This document shows, in pieces, positions 1 to 6,534 of a stretch of DNA of 13,282 bases. The stretch is taken from positions 1 to 13,282 of the forward strand of contig JAGWVZ010000049.1 in NCBI GenBank assembly GCA_018970625.1, read 5' to 3'. Positions within the stretch are counted from its first letter, which is position 1. Every line of letters starts with the position of its first letter. Both the position numbers and the translations under genes were made by a program. Below the pieces are notes generated by a model. That model ran no database searches. It saw nothing but the letters and a program-made list of their open reading frames with translations, and was not told where the DNA came from. This DNA is from Myxococcales bacterium (GTDB lineage: Bacteria; Myxococcota; Bradymonadia; REDH01).

Positions 1-495
1 CACCACCACCCGGTCGAACGCCGCGGCGTCCACAAATCCACGAGCACGCGCGTGGCCCAGGAAGTCCAGCAGGCTGTCGTAATAACCGAACAGGTTCAGC
101 AACCCGATGGGCTTGCTGTGAATCCCCAGATAACTCCACGTCCATGCCTCGAACAGTTCATCGAGAGTCCCAAGACCTCCAGGCATGACCACAAAGCCTT
201 CAGACAGCTTCTCGAACGTCATTTTGCGCTCGTGCATGTCTTTGACGGCGATCAGCTCGGTCAGCCCTTCGTGTGCGATCTCGGCGCGCATCAGGCCGTG
301 CGGGATCACGCCGATCGCCGTGCCCCCGCCGCTCATGACGCCGTCTGCCACGGCACCCATCAGGCCCGCGCGCGACCCACCATACACAAGGCCGATCTGC
401 TGAGCGGCCAGAAGCTCGCCCAGCTCACGCGCGGCGGGCAGAAACCGGTCGTCGGTTCCACGCCGCGCGCCGCAATAGACACAGAGGGTGCGCAT
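1..495 (-). CDS. LOG-family cytokinin riboside 5'-monophosphate phosphoribohydrolase (partial, C-terminus off the left edge)
   Basis: Reading the minus strand from the ATG at 495 gives 165 uninterrupted codons down to base 1, so the C-terminal end is missing. The protein opens MRTLCVYCGARRG and carries the LOG Rossmann signature GGSRAGLMGAVADG at residues 39-52, MHERK at 87-91, and the hallmark PGGLGTLDE at 105-113. R90 and E113 are the expected catalytic pair. Known members (TIGR00730, often misannotated as lysine decarboxylase) cleave the N-glycosidic bond of nucleoside 5'-monophosphates, classically releasing active cytokinin; the bacterial substrate is often uncertain. Complete family members are roughly 180-200 residues, so most of the gene is here. 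The start is fixed because an in-frame stop lies four codons upstream. A purine-rich GAAGAAGAAGG directly abuts the ATG and is a poor Shine-Dalgarno. The gene is divergent from the DUF4340 gene and is not part of the dcw operon. Family assignment is secure; substrate is not. Confidence 0.93.
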   Translation of the reverse strand, partial: MRTLCVYCGARRGTDDRFLPAARELGELLAAQQIGLVYGGSRAGLMGAVADGVMSGGGTAIGVIPHGLMRAEIAHEGLTELIAVKDMHERKMTFEKLSEGFVVMPGGLGTLDELFEAWTWSYLGIHSKPIGLLNLFGYYDSLLDFLGHARARGFVDAAAFDRVVV

Positions 496-503
496 CCTTC
501 TTC

Positions 504-518
504 TTCATGGTGCATGAA
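504..518. repeat. Short perfect inverted repeat in the divergent intergenic region
   Basis: TTCATG, a GTG spacer, then CATGAA: a perfect 6-base inverted repeat 9-23 bases upstream of the LOG-family start codon, inside the 127-base gap between the divergent genes. It could be an operator for a dimeric regulator or chance. I see no convincing -35/-10 pair for either divergent gene in this gap. Confidence 0.25.
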
Positions 519-622
519 ATGTTCGGCAAAGTGCCCGCACACGATGTAGCATCTTCGACCGCCCGCTCACAATGTACGACGCATGCGCGCCGTATTCTTC
601 GATTCCCACACCCCGTGACACC

Positions 623-2068
623 ATGAACCGCAACCCCGCCCTTATCGCCAGCGTGGCTGTCCTGTTGTTTCTGGGCGCCGCTGTCTGGTGGTCGATGTCT
701 GACAAGCCGGTCGTGCAGACCTGGGAGTCCGACTGGGAGCTCCCCATTCTGCAAGGGGTGAGCCGCATTGAGCTGCAATGTTCGCAGGGCGGGTGGACCG
801 CCGAGCTCATCGACGGCGACTGGCGGCTGGTGCAACCCGTGCAGGCCAATGCCAGCGACGCGCTCATGGCGCGCATTGCCGAAACCTTTGCCCAGCGACG
901 CGTGACCGACCGTCATCGACCTGTGGATGACCCCGAGGTCGTGGCGGCCATGCAGCAGGCCGTGACCCTTCGCGTGGATTCGCGCACGGGCAGCTGGGCG
1001 GGACGCGCGGCCGACGTGGGTATCTCGGCTGCCACGCCGCGGCCGCTGACGTGGTTTGTGCCCGAGGGCGATGCGCTGGCCCACCGCACAAACATCGAGC
1101 TGCTGTCCCGCATGCCGTGCGACCCGCACCACATGCGTGACCGTCGCATGGTGGGCATGAACGCCCTCGAGGTGACGTCGGTGACGTTGTTTGACGGCAC
1201 CTCGACGGTGGAGTTCGTGCGTACGCCGGAAGGGTGGACGACGACGGACGCAACGCTGCCCGCCATGGAACAGTCGGCCATTCAGCGCCTTGTCGAGGGG
1301 TTGGCAACCATTTCCGGGGCACGCGTCGTCACCGCCGAAGAGGCCGGTGTGGATGCGCCGTCGGCCGAAGGTGCCTGGTACGAGCTCAAGACCGAAAGCC
1401 GTACGGTTCGCCTCTCCGTGGGTGGCCTGCGTCGGGTGCGCCGCGAACAGCCCGCTGAAGCGTCGGGCTCCGCTGGCGAAGGTTCTGCCGCGCCCGAGAT
1501 GGACGTGCTCACCTTTCTGCGGACGTCGGATAGCGACGAGATCTGGCAGGTGGAAGACCGGCTGGCCGAGCTGTTGCATACGTCGCTGCCCGAGCTGCGC
1601 GTGATGGAGGTGCTCGCGATATCCGCCGCCGACCTGGTCGCGTTCGAGGTCACCGAGACGAACGATGAGGGCGCTACGGAGTCGTGGCTGGTTCGTCGTG
1701 ATGCCTGCACAGGTGCAGCGTGCGCCGACGCCGAATGGCGCCTGGGCGATACGCCGGTGGATGGACAGGCGTTCGGTCGCACACTGGCGGTGTTGAGCCG
1801 GGTGCGCGCGTCTCGCTGGGTCACTCCGGCACCGCCCGAGGTGCTGACGGCATTTGAGACACCAGGGCGTACGCTACTGATTAGCCGCGGCACTGGCGAG
1901 GTGCACCGGGTAGAGCTGGTTACCGGGCTGGCGACAACGGCCAATGGCGAGCCCGTTCTGGCGGCTCAGTGCCTGCTGCGCGTGGATGGCAGCGACGTCT
2001 TTACGGTGGGTTCGCGTGCCTGCGAAGCGCTGCGCGTGCCGCGGAACCGGCTGGTATCGGCCGAATAG
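623..2068 (+). CDS. DUF4340 domain-containing membrane-anchored protein
   Basis: Predicted protein of 481 residues. I chose the ATG at 623 because it places a short polar MNRNP directly before a hydrophobic segment (residues about 6-24), giving a signal anchor with the rest probably outside the cytoplasmic membrane. An in-frame ATG at 572 would add 17 residues; neither start has a clear Shine-Dalgarno. After the anchor, the protein shows the DUF4340 pattern of a beta-hairpin ending in 'G-W-x-L/T' followed by a helix, in about three imperfect units: 44-130 (SRIELQCSQGG, GDWRLVQPV), 178-235 (VTSVTLFDG, EGWTTTDA) and 326-430 (DLVAFEVTET, EWRLGDTP). 'MRDRRMVGM' near 174 resembles the conserved LRDR motif of the family. 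Relatives often sit beside GldG-type ABC transporter genes, but here the upstream gene is divergent and unrelated and a terminator follows, so this looks like a single-gene unit. Molecular function is unknown; an envelope role is only inferred. Confidence 0.75.
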   Translation: MNRNPALIASVAVLLFLGAAVWWSMSDKPVVQTWESDWELPILQGVSRIELQCSQGGWTAELIDGDWRLVQPVQANASDALMARIAETFAQRRVTDRHRPVDDPEVVAAMQQAVTLRVDSRTGSWAGRAADVGISAATPRPLTWFVPEGDALAHRTNIELLSRMPCDPHHMRDRRMVGMNALEVTSVTLFDGTSTVEFVRTPEGWTTTDATLPAMEQSAIQRLVEGLATISGARVVTAEEAGVDAPSAEGAWYELKTESRTVRLSVGGLRRVRREQPAEASGSAGEGSAAPEMDVLTFLRTSDSDEIWQVEDRLAELLHTSLPELRVMEVLAISAADLVAFEVTETNDEGATESWLVRRDACTGAACADAEWRLGDTPVDGQAFGRTLAVLSRVRASRWVTPAPPEVLTAFETPGRTLLISRGTGEVHRVELVTGLATTANGEPVLAAQCLLRVDGSDVFTVGSRACEALRVPRNRLVSAE

Positions 2069-2101
2069 CATGTGGTTGAGGAGGGGGGACCGACGGGCTC
2101 G

Positions 2102-2125
2102 ACGGAGCACCGGGCTTCGTTTTTT
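2102..2125 (+). terminator. Rho-independent terminator after the DUF4340 gene
   Basis: ACGGAGC (2102-2108) pairs with GCTTCGT (2114-2120) across a 5-base loop, giving a 7-base-pair stem with one G-T wobble. A T-run (2120-2125) follows immediately. It starts 34 bases after the DUF4340 stop codon. This should end that transcript and insulate it from the dcw operon. Confidence 0.7.
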
Positions 2126-2483
2126 CTGACGTGGCGGCCGGAGCGCGACGCGCGGAATCACCGGCAGGCGAGTGGCGTAACGGGTGGTCTCAGGGGTGCG
2201 CCGAGCGGGCGCTGCGGGTTTTGATGCGCCGGAGCACTCTCCCACGGGAAAAAGATCCACTTTGATCCGTAGCGATGAGAACGGCCTGTGGCCCCGATCT
2301 GGTGAGGGTCTGGCAGGGCGGGCGTGTGGCTGGTCGGAATTGTGGATAAGTGTGGATAGCACGCACAAATAACTGGAATCACGAAGGTCAAGTTGTGGGC
2401 GACATGTGTACAGGCTGTGCATATGTCTGAAAACGTGTGCCTTTCGTGTGCGGTGAAACACGGCGTGATACCGCACGATGTCG
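2126..2483. other. Non-coding stretch upstream of the mraZ promoter
   Basis: About 360 bases without a credible gene. Open frames on either strand here (for example 2184-2372 plus, 2158-2391 minus) have no recognisable motif, no Shine-Dalgarno and proline- or arginine-rich shadow-like composition. The left half is unremarkable GC-rich sequence. The right half, from 2341, is rich in TGTG words: the tandem DnaA-box-like pair, then TGTG at 2394, 2405, 2416, 2436 and 2447, several spaced 11 bases apart. The distribution suggests a protein-binding region upstream of the mraZ promoter. Confidence 0.5.
2341..2359. promoter_or_regulatory. Tandem DnaA-box-like sites upstream of the dcw promoter
   Basis: TGTGGATAA at 2341-2349 is the exact reverse complement of the consensus DnaA box TTATCCACA. 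TGTGGATAG at 2351-2359 differs in the last base only. The two copies are in the same orientation with a 1-base gap, so they repeat every 10 bases. They lie about 125 bases upstream of the mraZ -35 element. DnaA binding here could couple division and wall synthesis to replication. A competing reading is that the GTGG cores at 2342 and 2352, also 10 bases apart, are extra MraZ sites. No AT-rich unwinding element is visible, so an origin is not called. Confidence 0.5.
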
Positions 2484-2512
2484 TTGACAGTTCGGCGATC
2501 TGCAGTCATAGA
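2484..2512 (+). promoter_or_regulatory. Predicted housekeeping-sigma promoter for the mraZ/dcw operon
   Basis: A perfect -35 element TTGACA (2484-2489) is followed, after 17 bases, by a weak -10 element CATAGA (2507-2512, three of six consensus bases). Transcription would start near 2519, giving a leader of about 95 bases before the mraZ ATG. The weak -10 is offset by the ideal -35 and spacing. The position directly upstream of the GTGG operator array matches the arrangement known for E. coli Pmra. Confidence 0.55.
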
Positions 2513-2515
2513 GCG

Positions 2516-2559
2516 GTGGGTGACTGTGGTAAAAGTGCCCATCTGGTGGTTCCGGGTGG
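2516..2559. promoter_or_regulatory. MraZ box array (operator for MraZ autoregulation)
   Basis: GTGG occurs at 2516, 2526, 2546 and 2556, all in exact 10-base register. The skipped position near 2536 holds a degenerate, one-base-shifted GTGC at 2535. MraZ is known to bind direct repeats of a short G-rich core (TGGGN in E. coli) separated by about one helical turn, one repeat per subunit contact on its ring. The array starts at the predicted transcription start and lies between the promoter and the mraZ start codon, as expected for repression by steric block. Confidence 0.75.
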
Positions 2560-2613
2560 AAGTTTTTCCCGCAGTCGTGTGGATTCCTCCCCGGCGTTGT
2601 GCGAGGGCAGGTC

Positions 2614-3150
2614 ATGCGTTTCTTCGGCAGAGAAAAGGTGAGCGTTGACTCGAAGGGTCGCACGAGCCTTCCGGCGCGCTTTCGAGACGTGCTGAAGCGT
2701 CTGCCGGACGACCAGTCGAGTACGCTGATTCTGGTGCCGTGGTTCTCGGTGTGTCTGCGCGCGTACCCGCTTCCCGAGTTCGAGCGCATGCTGGACGCCT
2801 TTGAGACGCGCGTGGCCGAGGCCGAGGCGCTGGGGCAGGGCGATGATGAGAGTGACCTGCGGCGTCTGCTCTACGGTGGCGCCATGGACGTGCAACTGGA
2901 CGCGCACGGCCGCCTGGTGTTGCCGCACACGATCCGTAAAGAGGTCGGTATCTCGACCGAGGTGTACTGGACCACGGGCGGCAATTACCTGGAGTTGTGG
3001 AACCCGGAGCGGTTGCACGCTCATGAGTCTGTCGCTCGTCAGGAGACGCTGCGTACGCAGTTCGCCGCGCTCAGCCGCACCACCGTTCGTCCTGACGCCG
3101 GCCCGATTGTACGCACTGCGGCGGCGAACCCGGACGGAGGTGAGGCATGA
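2614..3150 (+). CDS. mraZ: Transcriptional regulator MraZ
   Basis: Predicted 178-residue DNA-binding regulator of the dcw operon, the first gene in it. Two SpoVT/AbrB-like MraZ domains are visible. The first carries DSKGRTSLPARFR at residues 12-24 and the second carries LDAHGRLVLP at 95-104, each with the family's D-x-x-G-R...L-P signature. Known MraZ proteins form rings that bind repeated boxes upstream of their own gene and repress it; such an array is present at 2516-2559. I chose the ATG at 2614 because GAGGG (2603-2607) sits 6 bases upstream and the product starts close to domain 1. An in-frame GTG at 2599 would add 5 residues and precede this Shine-Dalgarno. At 178 residues it exceeds the 152 of E. 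coli: about 30 extra residues follow domain 2 and look unstructured. The stop overlaps the rsmH start as ATGA. Confidence 0.95.
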   Translation: MRFFGREKVSVDSKGRTSLPARFRDVLKRLPDDQSSTLILVPWFSVCLRAYPLPEFERMLDAFETRVAEAEALGQGDDESDLRRLLYGGAMDVQLDAHGRLVLPHTIRKEVGISTEVYWTTGGNYLELWNPERLHAHESVARQETLRTQFAALSRTTVRPDAGPIVRTAAANPDGGEA

Positions 3151-4106
3151 GCTTTCACCACGTCACGGTGTTGCCACACGAGCTGGTGGACGCGCTCGAC
3201 CCCGCGCACGGCACCTACTTCGTGGATGTGACCGCGGGCGGTGGCGGTCATTCCGCCCTGCTCTTGTCGCGTTACCCGAACGCCCGGCTGCTGTCGCTGG
3301 ACCGTGACCCTCGTGCTGTGGCGGCCTCGCGCGAGCGACTCGCCGGTTTTGGTGATCGGTCGGTTGTAGTAAATGCTTGTTTTGACGAGCTTTCTGATGT
3401 GCTGGCCCAGCAGCGCTTCGGTCGCGAGGTCGCCGGGGCGTTCCGCGTCGATGGCGTCATGGGGGACCTCGGCGTGTCGTCGCCGCAGATGGATGTCGCC
3501 GAGCGCGGCTTCGCCTTCATGCACGAGGGGCCGCTGGACATGCGTATGGGTGGCGACGGACCCACGGCGGCCGAGTGGCTGTTGTCGGTCACCGATGAAG
3601 AGCTGGCCAACGCGCTGTCTCGTTATGGTGATGTGCCGGGGGCGATGCGCTATGCGCGGGCCATCCGCATGGACCTCGCCGCTGGCAAAATCCGTACGAC
3701 CCGCGATCTGGCAGGGCTGTGCGAGCGGCTGCGCGACCGCAAGGCGGCGCGGCAGCACAACCCGGCCACGCTGGTGTTTCAGGCCATTCGCATCGCGGTC
3801 AACGATGAGCTGGGGCAGCTCGAGCGGCTGCTGAAGCAGCTGCCCGATGTGCTGAACCACGAAGGAACGGCAGCCTTTATCTCGTTTCATTCGCTCGAGG
3901 ACCGGCTGGTCAAGCAGACCTTCGCCGCCTGGACGACGCCGCCGCCGGTGCCGCGCGAGGTGCCGATTCGGGACGTGCTCGTGCAGACCCCTTTTGTGAA
4001 GGCCGGCAAGGCGGTCGAGCCGTCCGAGTCCGAGCAGCATGAGAATCCTCGTTCGCGAAGCGCGCGTATGCGCGCCGTCCGACGGAACGCACCGGAGCGC
4101 GCATGA
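3147..4106 (+). CDS. rsmH: 16S rRNA (cytosine(1402)-N(4))-methyltransferase RsmH
   Basis: A 319-residue protein of normal family length (formerly MraW). It is known to use S-adenosylmethionine to methylate N4 of C1402 in the ribosomal P site of 16S rRNA, tuning start-codon selection and decoding. Visible motifs: N-terminal HHVTVLPHEL; SAM-binding FVDVTAGGGGHS at residues 25-36; family signature GDLGVSSPQMD at 106-116, followed by RGFAF and LDMRMG; FISFHSLEDR at 244-253; and a C-terminal SRSARMRA. All expected motifs are intact. The start at 3147 follows a strong GGAGG (3136-3140) at 6 bases and overlaps the mraZ stop by 4 bases (ATGA), implying translational coupling. It sits second in the operon, its usual place. 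Confidence 0.97.
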   Translation: MSFHHVTVLPHELVDALDPAHGTYFVDVTAGGGGHSALLLSRYPNARLLSLDRDPRAVAASRERLAGFGDRSVVVNACFDELSDVLAQQRFGREVAGAFRVDGVMGDLGVSSPQMDVAERGFAFMHEGPLDMRMGGDGPTAAEWLLSVTDEELANALSRYGDVPGAMRYARAIRMDLAAGKIRTTRDLAGLCERLRDRKAARQHNPATLVFQAIRIAVNDELGQLERLLKQLPDVLNHEGTAAFISFHSLEDRLVKQTFAAWTTPPPVPREVPIRDVLVQTPFVKAGKAVEPSESEQHENPRSRSARMRAVRRNAPERA

Positions 4107-4432
4107 CACCCAATCCATCTTCGAACCCGGTCGATACGCGCCGTATTACGGGCTGGAATGACCTGATCTGGCTCGCCGTGGTCGTATTCGGTGCCAGCTG
4201 GGTGCTGAGCGCGCTTCTGGGACACGTTCACCGTGAGGTGGAGGTCTTCAAGTTCGGTCACGAGCTTGTGGAGCTCGATGTCGAGCGTGCGCGCCTGATC
4301 GAGGAGCAGCACCGCCTGCAGGCCGAGCTGGAATATCGCCGCAACGCCGTCGACACCGCGCATTACGCATCCACGGTGCTCGGCATGGCCCCTGTGCAGC
4401 CGTCGCAGGTTCACCGGGTGGTGCAGCCATGA
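4103..4432 (+). CDS. ftsL: Cell division protein FtsL
   Basis: A 109-residue bitopic membrane protein. A short cytoplasmic N-terminus (1-20) precedes one transmembrane segment (about 21-40, rich in L, V, A and W). A charged helical stretch follows (about 44-80, alternating V/L with E/R/Q) that should form a periplasmic coiled coil. The tail YASTVLGMAP at 88-97 matches the 'A...LGM..P' ending typical of FtsL. Known FtsL pairs with FtsB and, with FtsQ, activates the FtsW-FtsI synthase at the septum. Sequence conservation in this family is low, so identity rests on topology, the LGM motif and position between rsmH and ftsI. GGAG (4094-4097) lies 5 bases before the ATG. Both ends overlap neighbours by ATGA. 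Confidence 0.88.
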   Translation: MTPNPSSNPVDTRRITGWNDLIWLAVVVFGASWVLSALLGHVHREVEVFKFGHELVELDVERARLIEEQHRLQAELEYRRNAVDTAHYASTVLGMAPVQPSQVHRVVQP

Positions 4433-6534
4433 GCTATCGTCCGTCGGAGCGCCTGCTGTTTGTGTCGTTTGGCGTCTGCTTTGTGTTCGTCGCCATCGTC
4501 ATGCGCAGCTTTTACCTGCAGGTCGTCGCGCGCGAGCACATTCTGGCGCGCGGCGACTGGAATCACCGCTCCGAGCGTGTGATTCAGGCAGGTCGAGGCG
4601 ACATCGTCGACCGTTCGGGCAACAATCTGGCCCGGTCGGTTCACTCGGCGGACATCATCCTGGACCCCCGTCACTTCTATCTGCACGAGGCCGAGCACGA
4701 ATCGAAACTGCTCGAGGTGCTGGGTGCTCTGGACGGGTTCGACCTGTCGGTGTTCGACCAGTGGCGCAACGCGCGCGACAAGAGCACGCTGCCGCGATTT
4801 GTCAGGCTGGCGGTGAACGTCAACTCGGCGCTCGCGTCCGAGATGGTGAGCGCATTGCGGGCCGAAGGCGTCAACGCGCTCTACACGGAGTCGTCGTTTC
4901 AGCGCGTCTATGCGCACGGCGGTCTGGCATCCACCACACTCGGGCTGGCGGCAGCCGACGGTTCGCGCGGCCTGTCCGGGCTGGAAATGCAATGGGAACA
5001 GGAACTTGCAGGGCGGGCTGTCCGGGTCGAAGTGCAGCGTGACAGCGATCGTCGTGCGTTTCAGTTGACTGAGCCGTGGGAACTGTCTGAGGCGCGCGGC
5101 AATACCATCGTCACGACGCTGGACGCGCCCCTGCAGCGTTTTACCGAAGATGCGCTCGCGGCGACGATCGAGGAGTATCGCGCCGAGGCTGGCATTGTGA
5201 TCGTGAGCCGGGTCGAGACGGGCGAGATTACGACCATGGCGACCTGGCCTTCGTACGACCTGAACCGCGCGTTCACCGGCGGTGGTGTGCTGTGGAGCAA
5301 CCCGGCGGTGAGCTGGGTATTCGAGCCGGGCTCGACCGCCAAGATGCTGACTTTTGCGGCCGCGTTTGACGCGGGTGTGCTGGGTTACAACGACCCCATC
5401 GACTGCGGTGGCGGCGCCACGCGAATCGGGCGCTTTACGATCCGGGACACGCATCGCATGGGAACGGTGGCGGCGTGGGAGGTCATGCAGCACAGCTCGA
5501 ACGTGGGAACGTTGCGCATCGGGCGGCGCATGGACGACGAAGTGCACCGCCAGTATCTGGAGCGCTTCGGCCTTGGGCAGACATTTGGTCTGCTGCCGGA
5601 AGGCGAGCCGGGCTATCTGCCTCGCCTGCCGTGGTCCGAGGTGTCGCAGGCGACCATCTCGTACGGGCACGGGTTCAGCGCGACGCCATTGCAGATCAAC
5701 ATGGCCACCGCTGCCATCGGGAATGGTGGCGTGCTGATGGAGCCGATGCTGGTGTCTGAGGTTCGGCGCAGCGACGGCACGGTGGTGCGCGAGATTGCGC
5801 CCACCGCTCGCGGCCGCGTCATCTCCGAAGAGGCGGCCGAGCTGACGACGCGCGCTTTGCTGACCGTGACGCAGCCCGAGGGCACCGGCGACAGCGCGGT
5901 CCCCACGGGGTTCACGGTGGCAGGCAAGACCGGTACGTCGCGTCTGTCGGCTATCGGCGGGTACGAGATGGAGTACATGGCCAGCTTTACGGGGTTTGTA
6001 CCCGCCGACGATCCGGAGTTCGCGATCACGGTTATGGTGCTGCGTCCCGACAAGTCGATTGGTTACTACGGCGGCGTGGTGGCGGCTCCGCTGTTTCGGG
6101 AAGTGGCGGCGCAGGCCCTGCTCATGGACGGCATTTTTCCGGACGTGACGTCTGCCTCGTTGTCTGAGGCGGGCGTGGTGGCCGATGAGGAGCAGGCCGC
6201 GTTCGTGGCTGCTCGCGCTGCAGCCGCAAACGCTGACCTGAGTGAACCCGTACCTGCGTCGGCGCCCGAAGGCGATGTTCTGGCTGGCGGCAATGGCGTT
6301 GTCCCGGGGCTGGCTGCCGATAACGTGATGCCCGACCTGCGGGGGCTCTGGCTCAGCGACGCGATCTCGCGCGCTGACGCCGCAGGGCTTCGCGTGCGTG
6401 TGCACGGCACCGGCCGTGTGGCGCGACAGATTCCCATGGCGTTTGGCTCGCGCGAAGCGGCCAACGGCTACGTTGAGCTGTGGCTCGAGACAGCGCCGCT
6501 CCCTGAACACGATGAGGTGCTGCATGCGCCTTGA
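4429..6534 (+). CDS. ftsI: Division-specific D,D-transpeptidase FtsI (class B PBP) with C-terminal PASTA domain
   Basis: A 701-residue class B penicillin-binding protein that cross-links septal peptidoglycan together with FtsW. In order: a membrane anchor at about residues 8-28; a dimerisation/pedestal domain opening with RGDIVDRSGNNLA (56-68); and a transpeptidase domain with all three catalytic motifs, S302-T-A-K305 (nucleophile S302), S356-S-N358 and K500-T-G-T503. An alanine-rich, probably flexible linker (about 569-630) leads to a PASTA-like domain (about 631-695) beginning VMPDLRGLWLSDAI. PASTA-tailed division PBPs are known from Firmicutes (SpoVD, PBP2x) and from Myxococcota-like bacteria, while E. 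coli FtsI (588 residues) lacks one. The start overlaps the ftsL stop (ATGA); its Shine-Dalgarno is weak (GGGTGG at 4416-4421), consistent with coupling to ftsL. The stop overlaps murE-murF by 11 bases. Confidence 0.96.
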   Translation: MSYRPSERLLFVSFGVCFVFVAIVMRSFYLQVVAREHILARGDWNHRSERVIQAGRGDIVDRSGNNLARSVHSADIILDPRHFYLHEAEHESKLLEVLGALDGFDLSVFDQWRNARDKSTLPRFVRLAVNVNSALASEMVSALRAEGVNALYTESSFQRVYAHGGLASTTLGLAAADGSRGLSGLEMQWEQELAGRAVRVEVQRDSDRRAFQLTEPWELSEARGNTIVTTLDAPLQRFTEDALAATIEEYRAEAGIVIVSRVETGEITTMATWPSYDLNRAFTGGGVLWSNPAVSWVFEPGSTAKMLTFAAAFDAGVLGYNDPIDCGGGATRIGRFTIRDTHRMGTVAAWEVMQHSSNVGTLRIGRRMDDEVHRQYLERFGLGQTFGLLPEGEPGYLPRLPWSEVSQATISYGHGFSATPLQINMATAAIGNGGVLMEPMLVSEVRRSDGTVVREIAPTARGRVISEEAAELTTRALLTVTQPEGTGDSAVPTGFTVAGKTGTSRLSAIGGYEMEYMASFTGFVPADDPEFAITVMVLRPDKSIGYYGGVVAAPLFREVAAQALLMDGIFPDVTSASLSEAGVVADEEQAAFVAARAAAANADLSEPVPASAPEGDVLAGGNGVVPGLAADNVMPDLRGLWLSDAISRADAAGLRVRVHGTGRVARQIPMAFGSREAANGYVELWLETAPLPEHDEVLHAP

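Noticed and set aside
572..622. Upstream in-frame ATG for the DUF4340 protein
   Set aside because: It would put a polar, Pro/Ser-containing stretch before the membrane anchor, and it has no better Shine-Dalgarno than the ATG at 623.
425..1579. Long open frame (384 codons) on the minus strand opposite the DUF4340 gene
   Set aside because: Arg/His/Pro-rich composition with no recognisable motif; it overlaps the DUF4340 gene and the LOG start in another frame. It is an antisense shadow of GC-rich coding DNA.
2093..2112. Alternative hairpin (GGGCTC with GAGC and a bulge) just before the called terminator
   Set aside because: It has a bulge and sits 7 or more bases from the T-run. The 2102-2120 hairpin is flush with the T-run and is the better terminator stem.
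2254..2276. GATCC at 2254 and 2264 and GAT at 2274, in 10-base register
   Set aside because: Only two 5-base copies and one 3-base remnant; too short to separate from chance.
2184..2372. Small open frame (62 codons) in the intergenic region
   Set aside because: No Shine-Dalgarno and no motif, and it runs through the DnaA-like boxes. Not supportable as a gene.
2341..2483. Possible replication origin because of the DnaA-like boxes
   Set aside because: No AT-rich unwinding element, only two good boxes, and neither dnaA, dnaN, gidA nor rpmH nearby. A regulatory role fits better.
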